DNA of 64,000 nucleotides from Hygrophila difformis (taxonomy: Eukaryota; Streptophyta; Magnoliopsida; Lamiales; Acanthaceae), in contig JAOANR010000015.1 of the NCBI GenBank assembly GCA_030278955.1, positions 15,919,917 to 15,983,916 of the forward strand, written 5' to 3'. Position numbers and translations under genes: made by a program. The notes beneath the pieces are model-generated. The model worked only from the letters and a program-made list of their open reading frames with translations, ran no database searches and was not told where the DNA came from. Positions 44,101-56,806 of the stretch are shown here, in pieces; position 1 is the stretch's first letter; each line of letters opens with the position of its first letter.

Positions 44101-45969
44101 GCCTTGATCGGAAACCATTGCCTTCATATTATACGCTACCAAGGGCATAAAACTACACAATTCTATTGTTGGTACAACTGAAGGTTGGAAGCTAGAAAAG
44201 GTAAACATATATCATACCTTTGCGCCATACCTTTCTTTCAATTCCATGTTCCCACCAGTGTGATCGTAATGATGATGAGTATTCAATATGTAGTTCAGAT
44301 TCCAGTTTTTCCTATTCAATGCATCTATAATAGGTATTGATTCAGAAGGATCAACCACTCCAACAGTTCCAGTATCCACATCATGCAATAGATATGCATA
44401 GTTATCTCGAAGGCAAGGCACCTGCAATGGAAGGAAAAATTTCAGCCACATTCACCCAGCTAAATATAAACAAATATCCACCAATACAGGATATATAAAT
44501 CATTTCCATAACACGGACCATAAACTTTTGGATCAAGAAAATCAGAAAATACACCACCTCTCCACAAATCCAAGATAAGAATAAAATCAGTATAAATTTA
44601 GGATGTGTCTGGGACCTTTCTTTCTTCAGATTAGCTTGTTCAATGCAATTTTAGTATGTGTTGCAAAGTGATGCACATGCTAAGATAGTGTCCCCCAGAC
44701 CCCTACTGTAACTATAATTCAGCCTTGAATGAAGAAGATTTGAGAGATAGAAGAGATTCAGAAAAATGATAATTAATGATTTCTGAGCAGATTGAAAATG
44801 AAATAATCCAATGCAAATTGCAAAATTCCGTATCCAGTAGGAACACCATCAGAGCTCAAACTGAAAAACCATGGCATTAAAGATAAAAATCTTAGTGTGT
44901 CATGGAAAACCCACTTTATATTGGAAAACATAAGGATGATCTGCAGATAGCTATGTATGGTAGCTGCTCACAAAATTGATAGCAGACAAATTTAATCCAA
45001 CACCATGCTAATGTGTGATCAATTCAGTCTTTATCTTTAAAAAAAAAAAAAAAAAAAAATGTGTATCTTTCCGTAGCCTACTATGATGAATTCATCTATC
45101 TTTCATCCCATATCCAAGGAAATCAGAAAGTACCAACTGAAAATAGTTTACATTATCTTCTATCTAAATTGAAACATGAAACTGCGAGACTCACCAGTTC
45201 TATTTGCAAACTTGATGGCATACACATAGTGACACTGCAAAAATTGGAAACTCCTCCGACTCTTTTGCTAACACTACACAAGGTTTTGAGTGGCAACGAG
45301 AAGAGCCTCATAAATCCATACAACACATTCTTTCTAAGGCAAAGCTGTCCCATACCGGGCCATACACATATCTCCGAGGCCTTCTGAAATAATGATAACA
45401 CAAATAACCATTAGCAAAACACAAAATGGGTACCCCAAAACTAGACGTGAAACCCTTTAAACCAAAAGAAAACAAAACAACATCATCAAGCTGCAGAGTC
45501 ACTGAATTAGTGAATTCAAATAGAAATTTCGACCAACTCAAATAATTAAACCTCATATCATATAAAAACACAACACGCGTACTTGGGATGCCAAATGCAA
45601 ATCGCAATAAATGGGCAGTAAGGCACAGATCAAATCCAAAAGCAACAATCAACCACACACAAACTTCAAAACCCAATTCAAAAAAGCAAGTATATATATA
45701 TTTTTTTTTTTTGTAAATACAAACATACTTATGTGTGTGTGTGTGTATGAATTAAATTGGAATTGAAGGCTTTTTTCAGGCTAATAAAAACGAACAAATA
45801 AATAGAATTGAGCAGAAAAGGGAAACGAAATTGGTGAGTGTTGTTGAGAAAAAAAAAAGGGGATGGCATATAGGGTAAAGGGAAAATGAAAGGAAAGAGA
45901 GGAGAGGACCCTGGGACGGGGGAAGGAGGCCATGGCCTTGGGCGCAGCTCGGCAGAGGAGCATGTGCAT
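41143..45969 (-). CDS. GLX2: Glyoxalase II (hydroxyacylglutathione hydrolase), probably mitochondrial
   Basis: Eight exons on the minus strand: 45969-45910 (tentative), 45383-45195, 44421-44218, 43412-43289, 42824-42724, 42202-42128, 42034-41936 and 41289-41143. They total 999 nt, 332 residues. It hydrolyses S-D-lactoylglutathione to D-lactate and glutathione, the second step of methylglyoxal detoxification. The metal-binding motif THHHYDH (about residues 131-137) and later ligands ([23 protein letters not shown]) are all present, so it should be active. The Arg/Ser/Leu-rich N-terminus ([28 protein letters not shown]) matches organellar plant GLX2 proteins and suggests mitochondrial import. 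Exon 1 (donor AGG|GTCC) is the weakest call. The catalytic exons are unambiguous. Confidence 0.9.
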
Positions 45970-46283
45970 CTCTCTTGCTTCCCTGTTTATTATATAAAGG
46001 AAGGGAAAGAGTCCCTTTCCTCTTTTCTGCGAGTGCTGTGAAAGAGGAAAGAAGGCGGAGGAGGATTTTACACCTACACGAACTAACAATCCACCAACTA
46101 ATATAATTATATAATTATTATATAAAATACGGAGTAAATTACAATAATAAATTGGTTAATCTCAAAATGGGGCCTTGCCCTTGCTGTCCCAAAATCAGAT
46201 CACAGCGGCACCAAACTTCAATACTTAAATTGCCTTGTTTTTCACTTTTTTCTGGAAATATTAATTTTTAATTCTTAATTTAT

Positions 46284-46557
46284 TACTCCTGTCCCAACTA
46301 TCTTGTCTTGTAATCTTGTTTGATTTCTGCACATAATCTAATACACTTTTTTAATCGGCAATATCTCACAATATATATAACTAAAACTATGTAAAATATA
46401 TATTCTAAAACTATTTTTCAAAATACATAATCTAATACGAATCTAACAAGATACATCTCGATTATTTTTCTTCAAATATATTTTATAATAAAATTGAATT
46501 AAAGTTAAACAATGAACAGTCTACTTGTATTATACATAGTGGGAAGTCCCCTCTTAT
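46284..46557. mobile_element. TA-type MITE, copy 3 of 4
   Basis: It starts TACTCCTGTCCCAAC and ends near ATAGTGGGAAGT, with a diverged core (TCTAAAACTAT, CGAATCTAACAAGATAC). It lies just upstream of the glyoxalase II gene. The right end is uncertain. Confidence 0.6.
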
Positions 46558-48251
46558 ATTAATTAATCAAATAAAATAAAGTAATACTTTTTTGTGACAA
46601 AATAAAATTATAACTTAAAGATAGAAATCAACAAAAATCTTTTACTTTTATTTTTTAATAGAATTGAAACCCTTGTGGGGTTGTGAGGCAGATAACCTAT
46701 TATTGAACCAAAATGTCTTATACACTCCCATAAAAAATAAAAAAATAAAACTATATCTTGCCTTTTAATTACCAAAAAACTTTATTTTCTTTTTTTTTTT
46801 TCCCTAGCCTTGCTGTTTCGCAAAAAATAAAAAATTCCAAAAAACTTTATATATATTTTTTTCCTTCCTGCCGTTTTTACTGCTTTCATTTCCTTGAAAT
46901 TTTAAAGATTAACGAATAAAACCTATAATAGAAGTTCTAAAAAAACGACTTCTAATACAACTTAATTTCTATGATTCTGTATTGTGGAGGAACTCGCTTG
47001 CTCAACATTATTGATGAATGATGACCCCCGTGTGTTTATCTATTTCAAGTATGCAGAATGATGAGGCATATCTGGGATCGATTCCGGCATGTCATGATAG
47101 TAAACTTGTTGTACTTTGTTGTTATGAGATACTAGCAGCTAGTACTGTTAGCAAGTGTTGAAGGATAGGTGCATCGTGTGTTTACCCGGTACGGTTGGCT
47201 TGTTTGATAGTATATGATTTCAGTTTTGTAATGCATGATCTATCTATTTACAGTTTCTCCATCGGAAAATACAATTATTGTAGAATGGGAACCTTTATAT
47301 GTTATGTGGTTGTGTCTTAGCTGCCTTATGTTACTGAGTGTAAATTATCTGGAACATGGCATGGCATGGCATGCCCGCTGCGAATTACATCTCAAGTGCT
47401 GAAGAATTTAGCTCACCAAGCAAGAATCGGTTCACATGAGATGTTTCAATGCCTCATTCAGTGCCTACTCAACACGCTAGTCACATCATAACTGTTTCAA
47501 TTCCATTTATGTTGTTTAAATGGTTTTCCTAGTTGTTTAATTCACACCGTTAGTTGCTTAATTTACTGTAATTAAGGAGAATTAGTTTATTAATCACCCC
47601 AGCCCTATAAGTAGGGCCTTCTAAACCATTGTATAGACCTTTTGATCAATTTAAATACAATTTCCTTTGAGTTGAGAGGTCATCCAGGAATTAATTAACA
47701 AGTTTTCACCCTTGATCAATTATCCTTTGTGACGGCTGAGTTTCTTTTTGATTTCTGGGACTGGATTCAATCGTATTAACCTTTGAATTAGACAATGGAA
47801 GGGATGGGTTATGCATCAAAGTATAGTTTATTCTAAAGTTGGTCATCTTTGAAGGTAGTCTCACAATTTCATCTTCAATTCTTAATTTTATTCTTATTGT
47901 TCTGCATAATTTGTGAAATTCTACCATTCTTGATCTTATGATTTTGTTGTTTTTAGTTGGTTTTTTCACTGGGTATCCGTGTGTTGTTTGTTTTTTCGTT
48001 AACTGGATGCATTGTGACGTGATACTAAGACTGTCAGTTCTTGAGCGAGCTGGTGTGTTCTTCATTGCTCATAACAATCTTCATAGAGTTCATATCCATC
48101 TTACTAGAAACGTCGACTCATAAATTAAAATTGTGTCCCAACCCCACTTATTACAATACTTTTACCTAAAAAACTAAAATAAAAAAAATAATAGAATACA
48201 TAGTAAAATATTATTTAAGCACCAATAATTGGTGCAACATAATAATTATTA
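46558..48251. other. Intergenic DNA, possibly containing an LTR fragment
   Basis: No gene recognised. CTATAAGTAGGGCC near 47606, followed by AAATACAATTTCC, resembles the promoter and poly(A) part of a Ty1/copia LTR, but I cannot find its ends. A short GGCAT array lies near 47356-47376. ORFs here are short and unsupported. Confidence 0.3.
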
Positions 48252-51200
48252 TTATTTTTTTTTTCGGAGAAAGGGAGGGCCGCAACCATTTTATTTATAT
48301 ACTTGATGCAAGAGATACACTCCAAATTTATCAGCCTGTAATACATAACGAATACAATCAGGAGGTCTATTTAAATGTTCAACACCAATCAACGGAGAAA
48401 GTCGGCAGAGAAGTGAATCAGCCGCTGTGTTGCCGGCTCGTGGGATAGCTCGGATGGTAACATCCCAATTCCATTGTAGCATTTCTTGGATCTGGATAAT
48501 GGTTCTAGTGTGAGGACCTGCATGTTCTTGCTCATTGTGTATGATGTTTACTGCTTCTTTATTATCCACCTCAACCATGATTTTGCAAATACCATAGTCC
48601 CATGCATACTGTAGACATAAGAGAATGCCCCAGGCTTCAACCAGAGTGGCATGTGTTTTGCCTCCTTTGGCGATAACTCCTCCGACCCAATTACCTTCAG
48701 TGTCTCGAAGTATGCCTCCAGCTGTGCAAAAGTCGCCACGAATACTTCCGTCACAATTAGCTTTGATCCAGCCAATCCCGGGTTTTTCCCAACGAACTCT
48801 TCTGCTATGCCAAGCACAAACACCTTTTTTACTGAGAGCTTGTTTGCCTGTTAAGAATTCTTTGGAGTTTCGGATGATGCGCTAATGAAGTGTATTCCAA
48901 GAAATGAATTCCTCTCCGAATCGTTCCTGACAGCGAGCTTTCCAGATGATCCATATACCAATGCCAAAGAAAGCCGCAGAATCTTCTCCCACCAAATCAT
49001 TTTGCATCGAAAGAATCCATGTATCAATGGGATCAGTTCAGAAATTGGATGATTTACCAAATCCCAGAGCGTTCCAAACGATCTCTGAGGTGAGAAGGGG
49101 CAGTCCCTTAGTGCGTGTGCCCCAGATTCTTCTTCACCGCAAGAGTGGCAGGCTGGTGAGGAAGAAATGTTCCTGCGGAAGGTTTCAAGCGTAGTGAGGA
49201 TTTTGTTGTGAAGGGCTAGCCAAAGAAAGGATCTGGCGCGTTGGGGACAAGGCCAGTGTCAAGCAATTCTCCATCTTTTGTCTTCAGCAGGGGGATTACG
49301 GCTGAGCTCTAGGTTGGCCAGGACACTTGAGATGGTGAAATTCCCGTTAGGGGTTAGACGCCAGAAGGGGATGTCACTGCGGGCTTCTGAAGGGGGTTGA
49401 GAACTCAAGATCAATGCTTTGGTTTCAGGAGGAATGAGATGCTCGACCTCGGATAGGGACCATTCTCCATTTGTTGCTAGGGAATCCACCTTCCTGTCCA
49501 GTTCCGAAGGAGGAAGGGTTTCTAGTGCCCGGTCCTGAAGAGAAAATTCTGTGTTAATCCAATAGTTAGACCAGAATGAAATATCCTTACCATTGCCCAA
49601 ACGCTAGCCGAGAAGGTTGCTGAAGGCATCCCAAACTAAAAGGATATCTCTCGCTACATAGGAGAGTGACTGGAATTGTTGCTTCAACTTATGATTTTTT
49701 CCATCCGTATCGAAGTTTCATAAGATTTGACCAGGTTTTTTGGTAGAAGATTCCAGCAACTCTTTTTAAGAAAGTTATTATTCAGGTCTTGGGATTATCG
49801 GATTCCCAGGCCGCCTCTAGAAGTATTAATGGTAATGCAGTCCCGTGCCAACAGATGAACTCTCCTCCGGTTTGTTGTGGAACCCCAAATAAATTCCCTT
49901 ATGAGCCTATCCATCTCGTTAGTAATGGATTTGGGAAGACGAAAGGCCTGCATAGTATAGTTACAAATGGTGTTGAGTACAACTTTGGCAAGAGTCACTC
50001 GACCTGCAAAACTTAGATAGCGATTAGTCCAGTTCATAAGTTTGGTACGCAGTTTGTCAATAAGATATGAGAAATGAGAAGGTTTCCTTTCTGCCCATCA
50101 TGATGGGGACTCTTAGGTAAGTGCCAAAATTATAAGTGGAATTAAGAGGGAGATCACGGAGGATGAGATGTTTAGTATGAATATCAACAGAATTCCCAAA
50201 ATTTTCGACTTGTTAAAATTGATAGACAAACCAGATCTGCTACAAAACATATCAAGAATAGAATTAATGAGGGATACTTGGGAGGGGATGGCCTTAGCAA
50301 ACAAGAGAATATCATCCGCAAAAAATAGAAAGGGAATTTTAAGACTTCCTTTGTTCCATGTCAGGGCTTTCCAGAGACCCCTTTCAACAGCATCATTGAT
50401 ATGACAGCTAAGTCGTTCGAGGCATAATATGAAAATGTAGGGTGAAATGGGATTTCCTTGACGTATACCACGAGTGGGGAGGAAAGGATTAGAGAGATGG
50501 CCGTTCCAAAGAACCTGAAAAGAGGAAGATCGAATACATTTCATAATAAAATTCGAGAAAAGATATGGGAAACCTGTTGACAATAGAGTGTCATGGATGA
50601 AGTCCCAATCTAATTTGTCATAGGCTTTTTCAAGATCAAGTTTGAGTGACATAAAGCCTGGATGAGCCCTGGACTTTTCAAGGTAATGGGAAATCTCCTG
50701 TGCAAGAATTATGTTGCCATGAATAGCCCTCCCCTTAACAAAACTGGATTGTCCTTCACTAATAATCTTGGGCATGAGGAAGGAGAGTCTGTTGGCCATT
50801 ACTTTGGTCATGATCTTGTACAAAACATTGCATAAACTAATGGGACGGAGTTGTATAATTGATCTCGGGTTAGGGACCTTGGGGATAAGAACAAGATGAG
50901 TATGGTTGATGGACTCAAAATCCTTGTGGCCTGTGAAACAATCAGCAATGAATTGATGAATGGAAGCACCAATAATATTCCAGTTATGTTGATAGAAAAA
51001 AGCATGAAAACCATCCGGTCCAGGGGTTTTAAGGGAGCCATGTCTTGCACTGCCTTATGGACTTCTTCAAGAGTAGGGATCTCATCAAGTAGAGCTGCTT
51101 CAGTAATATAAATACGCTGCATATTAGAGGAGAGAACAGGCTGAGGAAAAGAGTTGGATTGCAATCCTCTATAGAGGTTGGAGAAATAATCAGTGACCAT

Positions 51201-51960
51201 AGTTCTAATATTGTTATCACCTTGGTAAACAGATCCGTTAGAGTCCTCAAGAAAAGAAATACATTTCTTGTTTTTGCGACTCTTGACAAAGTTATGATAA
51301 AATTTGGTGTTTCTATCCCCTGCATGATCCCAGTTCCTGACACTTCTTTGGATCCAGGAAAGCTCCTCAAGAGCAAGAATTTTCTCAAGTTCAGCAGAAA
51401 GTTGATTATGGAGTCTAAGGAGAAAGCGATCGCCCTCCCAATTGACATGTTTTTCTATACCAAAGAGTCTAGCTCTAATCATAGCCTTCCTACGATGCTG
51501 CTGCTTGGACTGATCCTTGTGCCACTCGGAGAGATGTCGTTGTAAGGTGGAATCTGAACTATTCCAGACCGAGCTCAAAAAGTTGTGAAACATGGGGTTG
51601 TTTTGCCAAGCCACTTGGAAGCGAAATAAAGAAACATGAGGGATATTCTGTTATGAACATTAGCTGTCACTTTGATAAAAAGCGGAGCATGATCAGACTA
51701 TATCCGAGGAAGTACTTCAGTGGTGCTGGAGGGAAAAAGGTTAAGCCATTCCTTGTTGGCAAGGATTCTATCCAATCTACGTCTGATCAAACCTCTGGCC
51801 CAAGTGAAAGGATTCCCAAAAGTTCTAACTTCAGACAACTCAGCATTATCAATCCAAGTTCTAAGTTCAAGGGTGGAAAGGAGGGTACAGCTGCCTCCAC
51901 GAGCTTCGTTAAGGCTAGCAATGCAGTTTAGGCTCATTATCTTCTTAGAATTCTCAAGGT
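48252..51960 (-). pseudogene. LINE D: 5'-truncated, decayed L1-type LINE (minus strand)
   Basis: Reading downwards from 51937: endonuclease C-terminus (FGNPFTWARGLIRRRLDRIL), linker to 50810 (RNWDHAGDRNTKFYHNFVKS), and reverse transcriptase 50823-50113 (GQSSFVKGRAIHGNIILAQE, LDLEKAYDKLDWDFI, RGIRQGNPISPYIF, FADDILLFAK). Then follow the thumb/connection (49800-50040), the zinc-binding C-terminus (49060-49600) and RNase H (48823-48291: NCDGSIRGDF, EVDNKEAVNII, GNTAADSL). The catalytic FADD is intact, but frameshifts and stops break ORF2 into at least five pieces. ORF1 and the endonuclease N-terminus are missing. The 3' end is marked by a T-run near 48254 (poly(A) on the minus strand). I found no clear target duplication. 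Confidence 0.88.
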
Positions 51961-51965
51961 GTTAT

Positions 51966-53591
51966 TGTAATGCCCCGAAAGTTCAAATATGATTTTTGCA
52001 AGCATTATTTCCATCCTAACAATCTTAAACTAGTGGCAAGCTAACTTATACTAGATAGTATAAGGCTGAGTACAAAACTTAAGATGATTATGTGAATTAA
52101 CCAATTACTAACGAAAGCTAAACTTAAATAATCAAGTAGACAATCACGCGAACAAACCAATTCACTCCAATAGAAACAATTCCCTCAACGGGACAGACAA
52201 GAAGTTCAACACAATATCTATCTGGCATTCAACCCAAAATATCTCAATTAAGGGCGACCAGCCCAAAACAGTAGCAAGTATGGCCATAGGCTCACATACC
52301 TCAACTAACAAATATCCAAATATCGATCAATCAAGCAAGCAACATAATGCACTAGAGTATCACAGAGATATAATAATGCATTAGATAAATCTTAGCTGCG
52401 TGATCTCTAATAAACTCATAACCCAATCATGCCTCCAGAGGGATTTATAAAACATACAAGCAAAAGAGTTAGTACAATGCATTGGGCAATGTGAAATATG
52501 TGCAGGGAGAATAAAGGGAAAATGGGTAGATAAACGGGTTATGAAAGCAGATAAACCATCACACCGTCTCATTTCGGTGCTTCAACTAAAACCATACAAT
52601 TTATGCACATGATGCATGACCTAACATACACCTTCATATCCTAAATGTAGATGTAATGAATATGCCTAACCAATAACCTAAAAACCCAGCCGGTATGGCC
52701 TCACAAGTCAGGATATCGTCTACTTCAACCTGTTTAGATAACCATATACCATACCCGCACGGACCCACTGTTACGCCAGTCGTGGCTGAATATCATAAAT
52801 CATACCTCATCAGGCTAAACTATGCCCCATCAGGCTAACATACACTCCATCAGGTAATCGGGATCCAACAATACCTATTAAGGTTGTCCATATAATCACA
52901 ATCATAAACTCGCCCCATTGGACTAACATATTCGTCAATTCAATCATAATGCAATGCACATATCGCATGCCATGAAATCAAATCACGTAATCACTAGGTT
53001 CAGATGCTTTTCAATAGCAAAATCATAATTTGTAGCCCCCTAGGCCAAAACATAATTTTGTGACAACACAAATAATAACATTTCATCATTTCCTCAATAA
53101 TATCACTTGTTGTTTCACCAAGGCATATAGTAAATCCAACAAACGCCAAAGGTCATATATAAATTTTTAAACTCATATTCATCAAGGATCATAGTCCAAC
53201 AATCACAAGAGAGAAGTCGACAATATCACACAAAACAGATCAAACAGAGCAAAATCACACCTGGGGGCGTTCTTTTCCCAAGAATGAGCCCCCGGGCATG
53301 CGAGAGCACTCAACGCACATTTGAGCCCAGAAAAGCAGGCTCAGCAACGTCATGCTCTGGTAGCCTCCAAGGTGCGGCCATGGTGGATTTGTATCGGAAA
53401 TTCACCTTCCGACACCCCCACAACACATAAATATGCATATAAATCCATTGCCTTATTCAACAAGTTTAAGCCGTCGAATATGAAATTCCAACTCCAATTA
53501 TACCAAAATCCAATCTTAACACATAAACGATCACCATCACCCATTCTCAACCAAATTAACACCAATGCATAAGTCATCATGAGTCATTACA
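51966..53591 (-). mobile_element. Probable solo LTR (chromovirus-like, minus strand)
   Basis: Read on the minus strand it starts TGTAATGACTC and ends GGGGCATTACA, the terminal form of plant chromovirus LTRs. The interior has repeated CATCAGGCTAA phrases (52812-52855) common in such LTRs, and no coding domain. Flanks GTTAT and ATTTA do not match, so the ends may be disturbed by the adjoining LINE. Confidence 0.5.
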
Positions 53592-53902
53592 ATTTACAAC
53601 CCCGTAAATACATGGGAATTGGTTACCATTAGAATTAATTTCAGTAAGAATTATTCCAATCGCAATTATCTCTACTTTCTCTTATTCCTATTTTACTTTT
53701 ACTTTTGCAGCAAACACTACCTTCACATACATATATACATGTCCTAAGTTGTGTACACACATTATGACTAGTGGATTAATTGCTCCCAAACATCTCATCA
53801 TATACTATAAGCCATAGGTTTTTTTTAAAAAAAAATAAAGAAAAAGAAAAACTTTATACTCGAGTGTCGGGAAGAAGCGGTAAAATTCATGCCATATAAG
53901 TT

Positions 53903-54054
53903 ATAAAGTACAATGGATACAGTGGAAAATATGTTGCCGGATATCAGCTTACAAATTACAAATGAACAAATCGAAATAATAAAGTACAATGGATACAGTG
54001 GAAAATATGATGCGGGATATCAGCTTACAAATTACAAAAGAACAAATCGAAATA
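53903..54054 (+). repeat. Tandem duplication of a 76-bp unit
   Basis: Two nearly identical units (53903-53978 and 53979-54054), each starting ATAAAGTACAATGGATACAG. They differ at only a few positions, so the duplication is recent. It lies about 270 bases upstream of the start codon at 54326. Confidence 0.9.
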
Positions 54055-54325
54055 ATAAAGGATCTAGTGGGAATGAAATTCCCAACTGAACCCCAACTGA
54101 AAGTGAGGACCCAACCACATACATCCCCTATAACCCATAGTTAATTATACTACAACAAAAGGGTTATTGGAAATTAAATGTGAATTTGACAATTAACTGG
54201 ACTCCCTTACTGTGGAGTTATTAAGGAAGCGATTCTTACGCAAACTTACCCTTCGCGATCCTTGCTCTCACTGTTCCTTGCATTTCCCGATCGTTTTTCA
54301 TTCATCTGCGCCCCATTACTCGTCC
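54055..54325 (+). promoter_or_regulatory. Upstream region and 5' leader of the sterol dehydrogenase gene
   Basis: An open frame reaches upstream of the ATG at 54326, from a GTG at 54212. The in-frame segment (RKRFLRKLTLRDPC) could be 5' UTR. No obvious TATA box. Confidence 0.4.
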
Positions 54326-55582
54326 ATGGAGAATGATAAAGATGGCGATGGTGGTGAATTCGACCAACAGTTGAACAAGACATGCACTGTATTGGGTGGT
54401 GGGGGATTCATTGGCCGCGCCTTGGTCGATAGGCTCCTGAGACTTGGCAATTGGATCGTCCGAGTCGCCGATTCCGATAAGTCTCTGGATCTCAAAACCT
54501 GCGACCCCCTTTTAGCCGATGCGTTCTCCTCGGGTCGCGCCACTTATTTCCAGGTTGATGTGCGCCATAAATCCGAAATCATCCAGGGTATTTTTTTACT
54601 GGAGCTTTTTTGTTTTTCGGTTGAATTAATTTGAAGATTCGATAATAATCACGAGATTCACTTTGAATTTACTGCAATGCACACAACGCGCGCCTCAGTA
54701 ACCGAACGAGTCACATTAATTGGTTGACCAACAGTATCTCAGACCTTTAACTACCATAGGGTTATAAATATTAGGCATCTTGCCTCAGCAGGGTAACAAT
54801 GTCGATATCCATGTGGTTGAGAAATGTATTAAATCATTTCATCGGACTGGGAGGCAGTGATTTGTGCTTGATTGGGACTTGATCTGTGGCCGATTTTATA
54901 TATGCATTGTTGAATGCTTTTATGCTACTGGTTTTCTGCATGTTACTTGGCTTTTGATCCTGAATCCATTCCTGACTTGGTTTGGATTTCAATGAACTTT
55001 AAATTTACTCTTTCTTTGGCAATGGCACATGTTTGTCATGGTGTTGATATATCTTACTGATCCTTTACATGTGAACTTTTAATTAATGTGGTGCATGAAT
55101 ATTGCCTCTTGTCGATTGCCATGCTCTCTCAAATGACAAGTTACTCAAGGTAAACCTTGTATTGTAGCAATGTACGTGGGTCCAGCAATGTGACATACCC
55201 CCTCCATTTGCTTGAAAATGCCACATCCCCTTGGACATGCAATCCAATACATTAATTATATACAAGTAAAAAGTATAAAAAATTTTATTCTAAAATTACA
55301 AAATAAGACGAATCCAATAAGATCCCATTTGACTATGTTTTTTCTTGTACTACGGTAAAAGTTTAAGTCAAAAGTTGAATGATGAACAATAAAAAAAAAA
55401 AAAACTCCATTTGTGCCAGTATTAAAAAAAAAACTCCATATGAACCAAGATATTTGAAACTTTTCTTTTTAGTTCAACTTCCACATTATCGACTGCTTTA
55501 GTTTTACTGATATATGTTCACTGCCTCTAGTTTTTGTTTATTGACATCCTTTTTTCTCATGGTGTATGTATTATACTCTCTA

Positions 55583-55627
<45 letters not shown>

Positions 55628-56765
55628 CTCTGGAAAAAAGAAACTATTGTATTTAAAAGCATTAGCCATCTGAATTCATTAATCTGATTATTTTTTGACT
55701 TTTCCTTATTTTGTCCTTTGGAAATTTTGGCAGTTCAAGAAAAAAGTAAAACATTTAATGTAAAGCTCAATAACTCTCGTTTTATTGTTGCATTGTATTT
55801 CCTCCAGGAATATATGTAAATATATATCCTTGTATGGTTGATTGAATTCATCAAAATCTTGAGAATTTACTTGATTATAATACACAATAAGCCTTATGAA
55901 GGGAAAGGGAAGATAAGGGAATGAGTTATATATTAAATCAATTGTCTGTCTTACTTCCTAGATTATATGTAATTGTGCCATGGACTGTATTAATTTTTCG
56001 ATAAAATAAATTCGCATAACAGGAAAATCTCTTTATCCTAGTGAAATTTAATTTCTTAAATACATATTTATCAGAAGTTGCATATCAATTAATTAATAGC
56101 AATCCACAGTGGTTAAGTTTATTATTCTGAAGCCTGAGGGTTATACGATATTGATTTTATTGAGTATTTTAATAATAATTCACACAACCTGCATTGAGAA
56201 GTAATCCTGACTTGCTTGAGATGTATGCAGTTCATCTGATTCTTTATTTTTAGTTTCTTTCACTGGTTTGAGTCGTGGTATTCCTTCAGAGATGTATTTG
56301 AACTCCCTTTCCAGGCCCATTAGAGCATAGTGTAAAGTTTCTTTTCATGGAATTGGTAAAAATTTCGCGTCATGACCTTGTTTCATTTATGTACAGCGAT
56401 CCAAGGTGTTTCAGTTGTATTTTATACCGACTCTGGAAAATCACTCCCCAAAGATTTTTATATCTGCTACAATATCATTGTTCAAGGTAATTACTCTTGT
56501 TGCTAGTCAATGCTATGAGATGGACCTTTGCTGTACTTGTTTATATATTACAGTATATATTTTATAACCTTTTTCGTTGATTCCACAGGTGCAAAAAATG
56601 TAGTGAATGCTTGTCGAGAATGTAATATTGAAAGGCTAATTTACACTAGTTCAGCGTATGTAGTCTTTGACAATGTTCATGATATACACGGAGGAGATGA
56701 ATCCTTGCCATATTCTGGTCGAGTATGTCTCTAAAAGCCAGAGATCGTCTTTTTTATATAACAGC

Positions 56766-56806
<41 letters not shown>

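Noticed and set aside
45308..45676. 122-codon minus-strand ORF with a hydrophobic run
   Set aside because: It overlaps glyoxalase II exon 2 in another frame. The exon 2 frame matches the known organellar GLX2 N-terminus.
48291..48578. Stand-alone RNase H gene
   Set aside because: It is the end of the decayed LINE D, in line with its reverse transcriptase.
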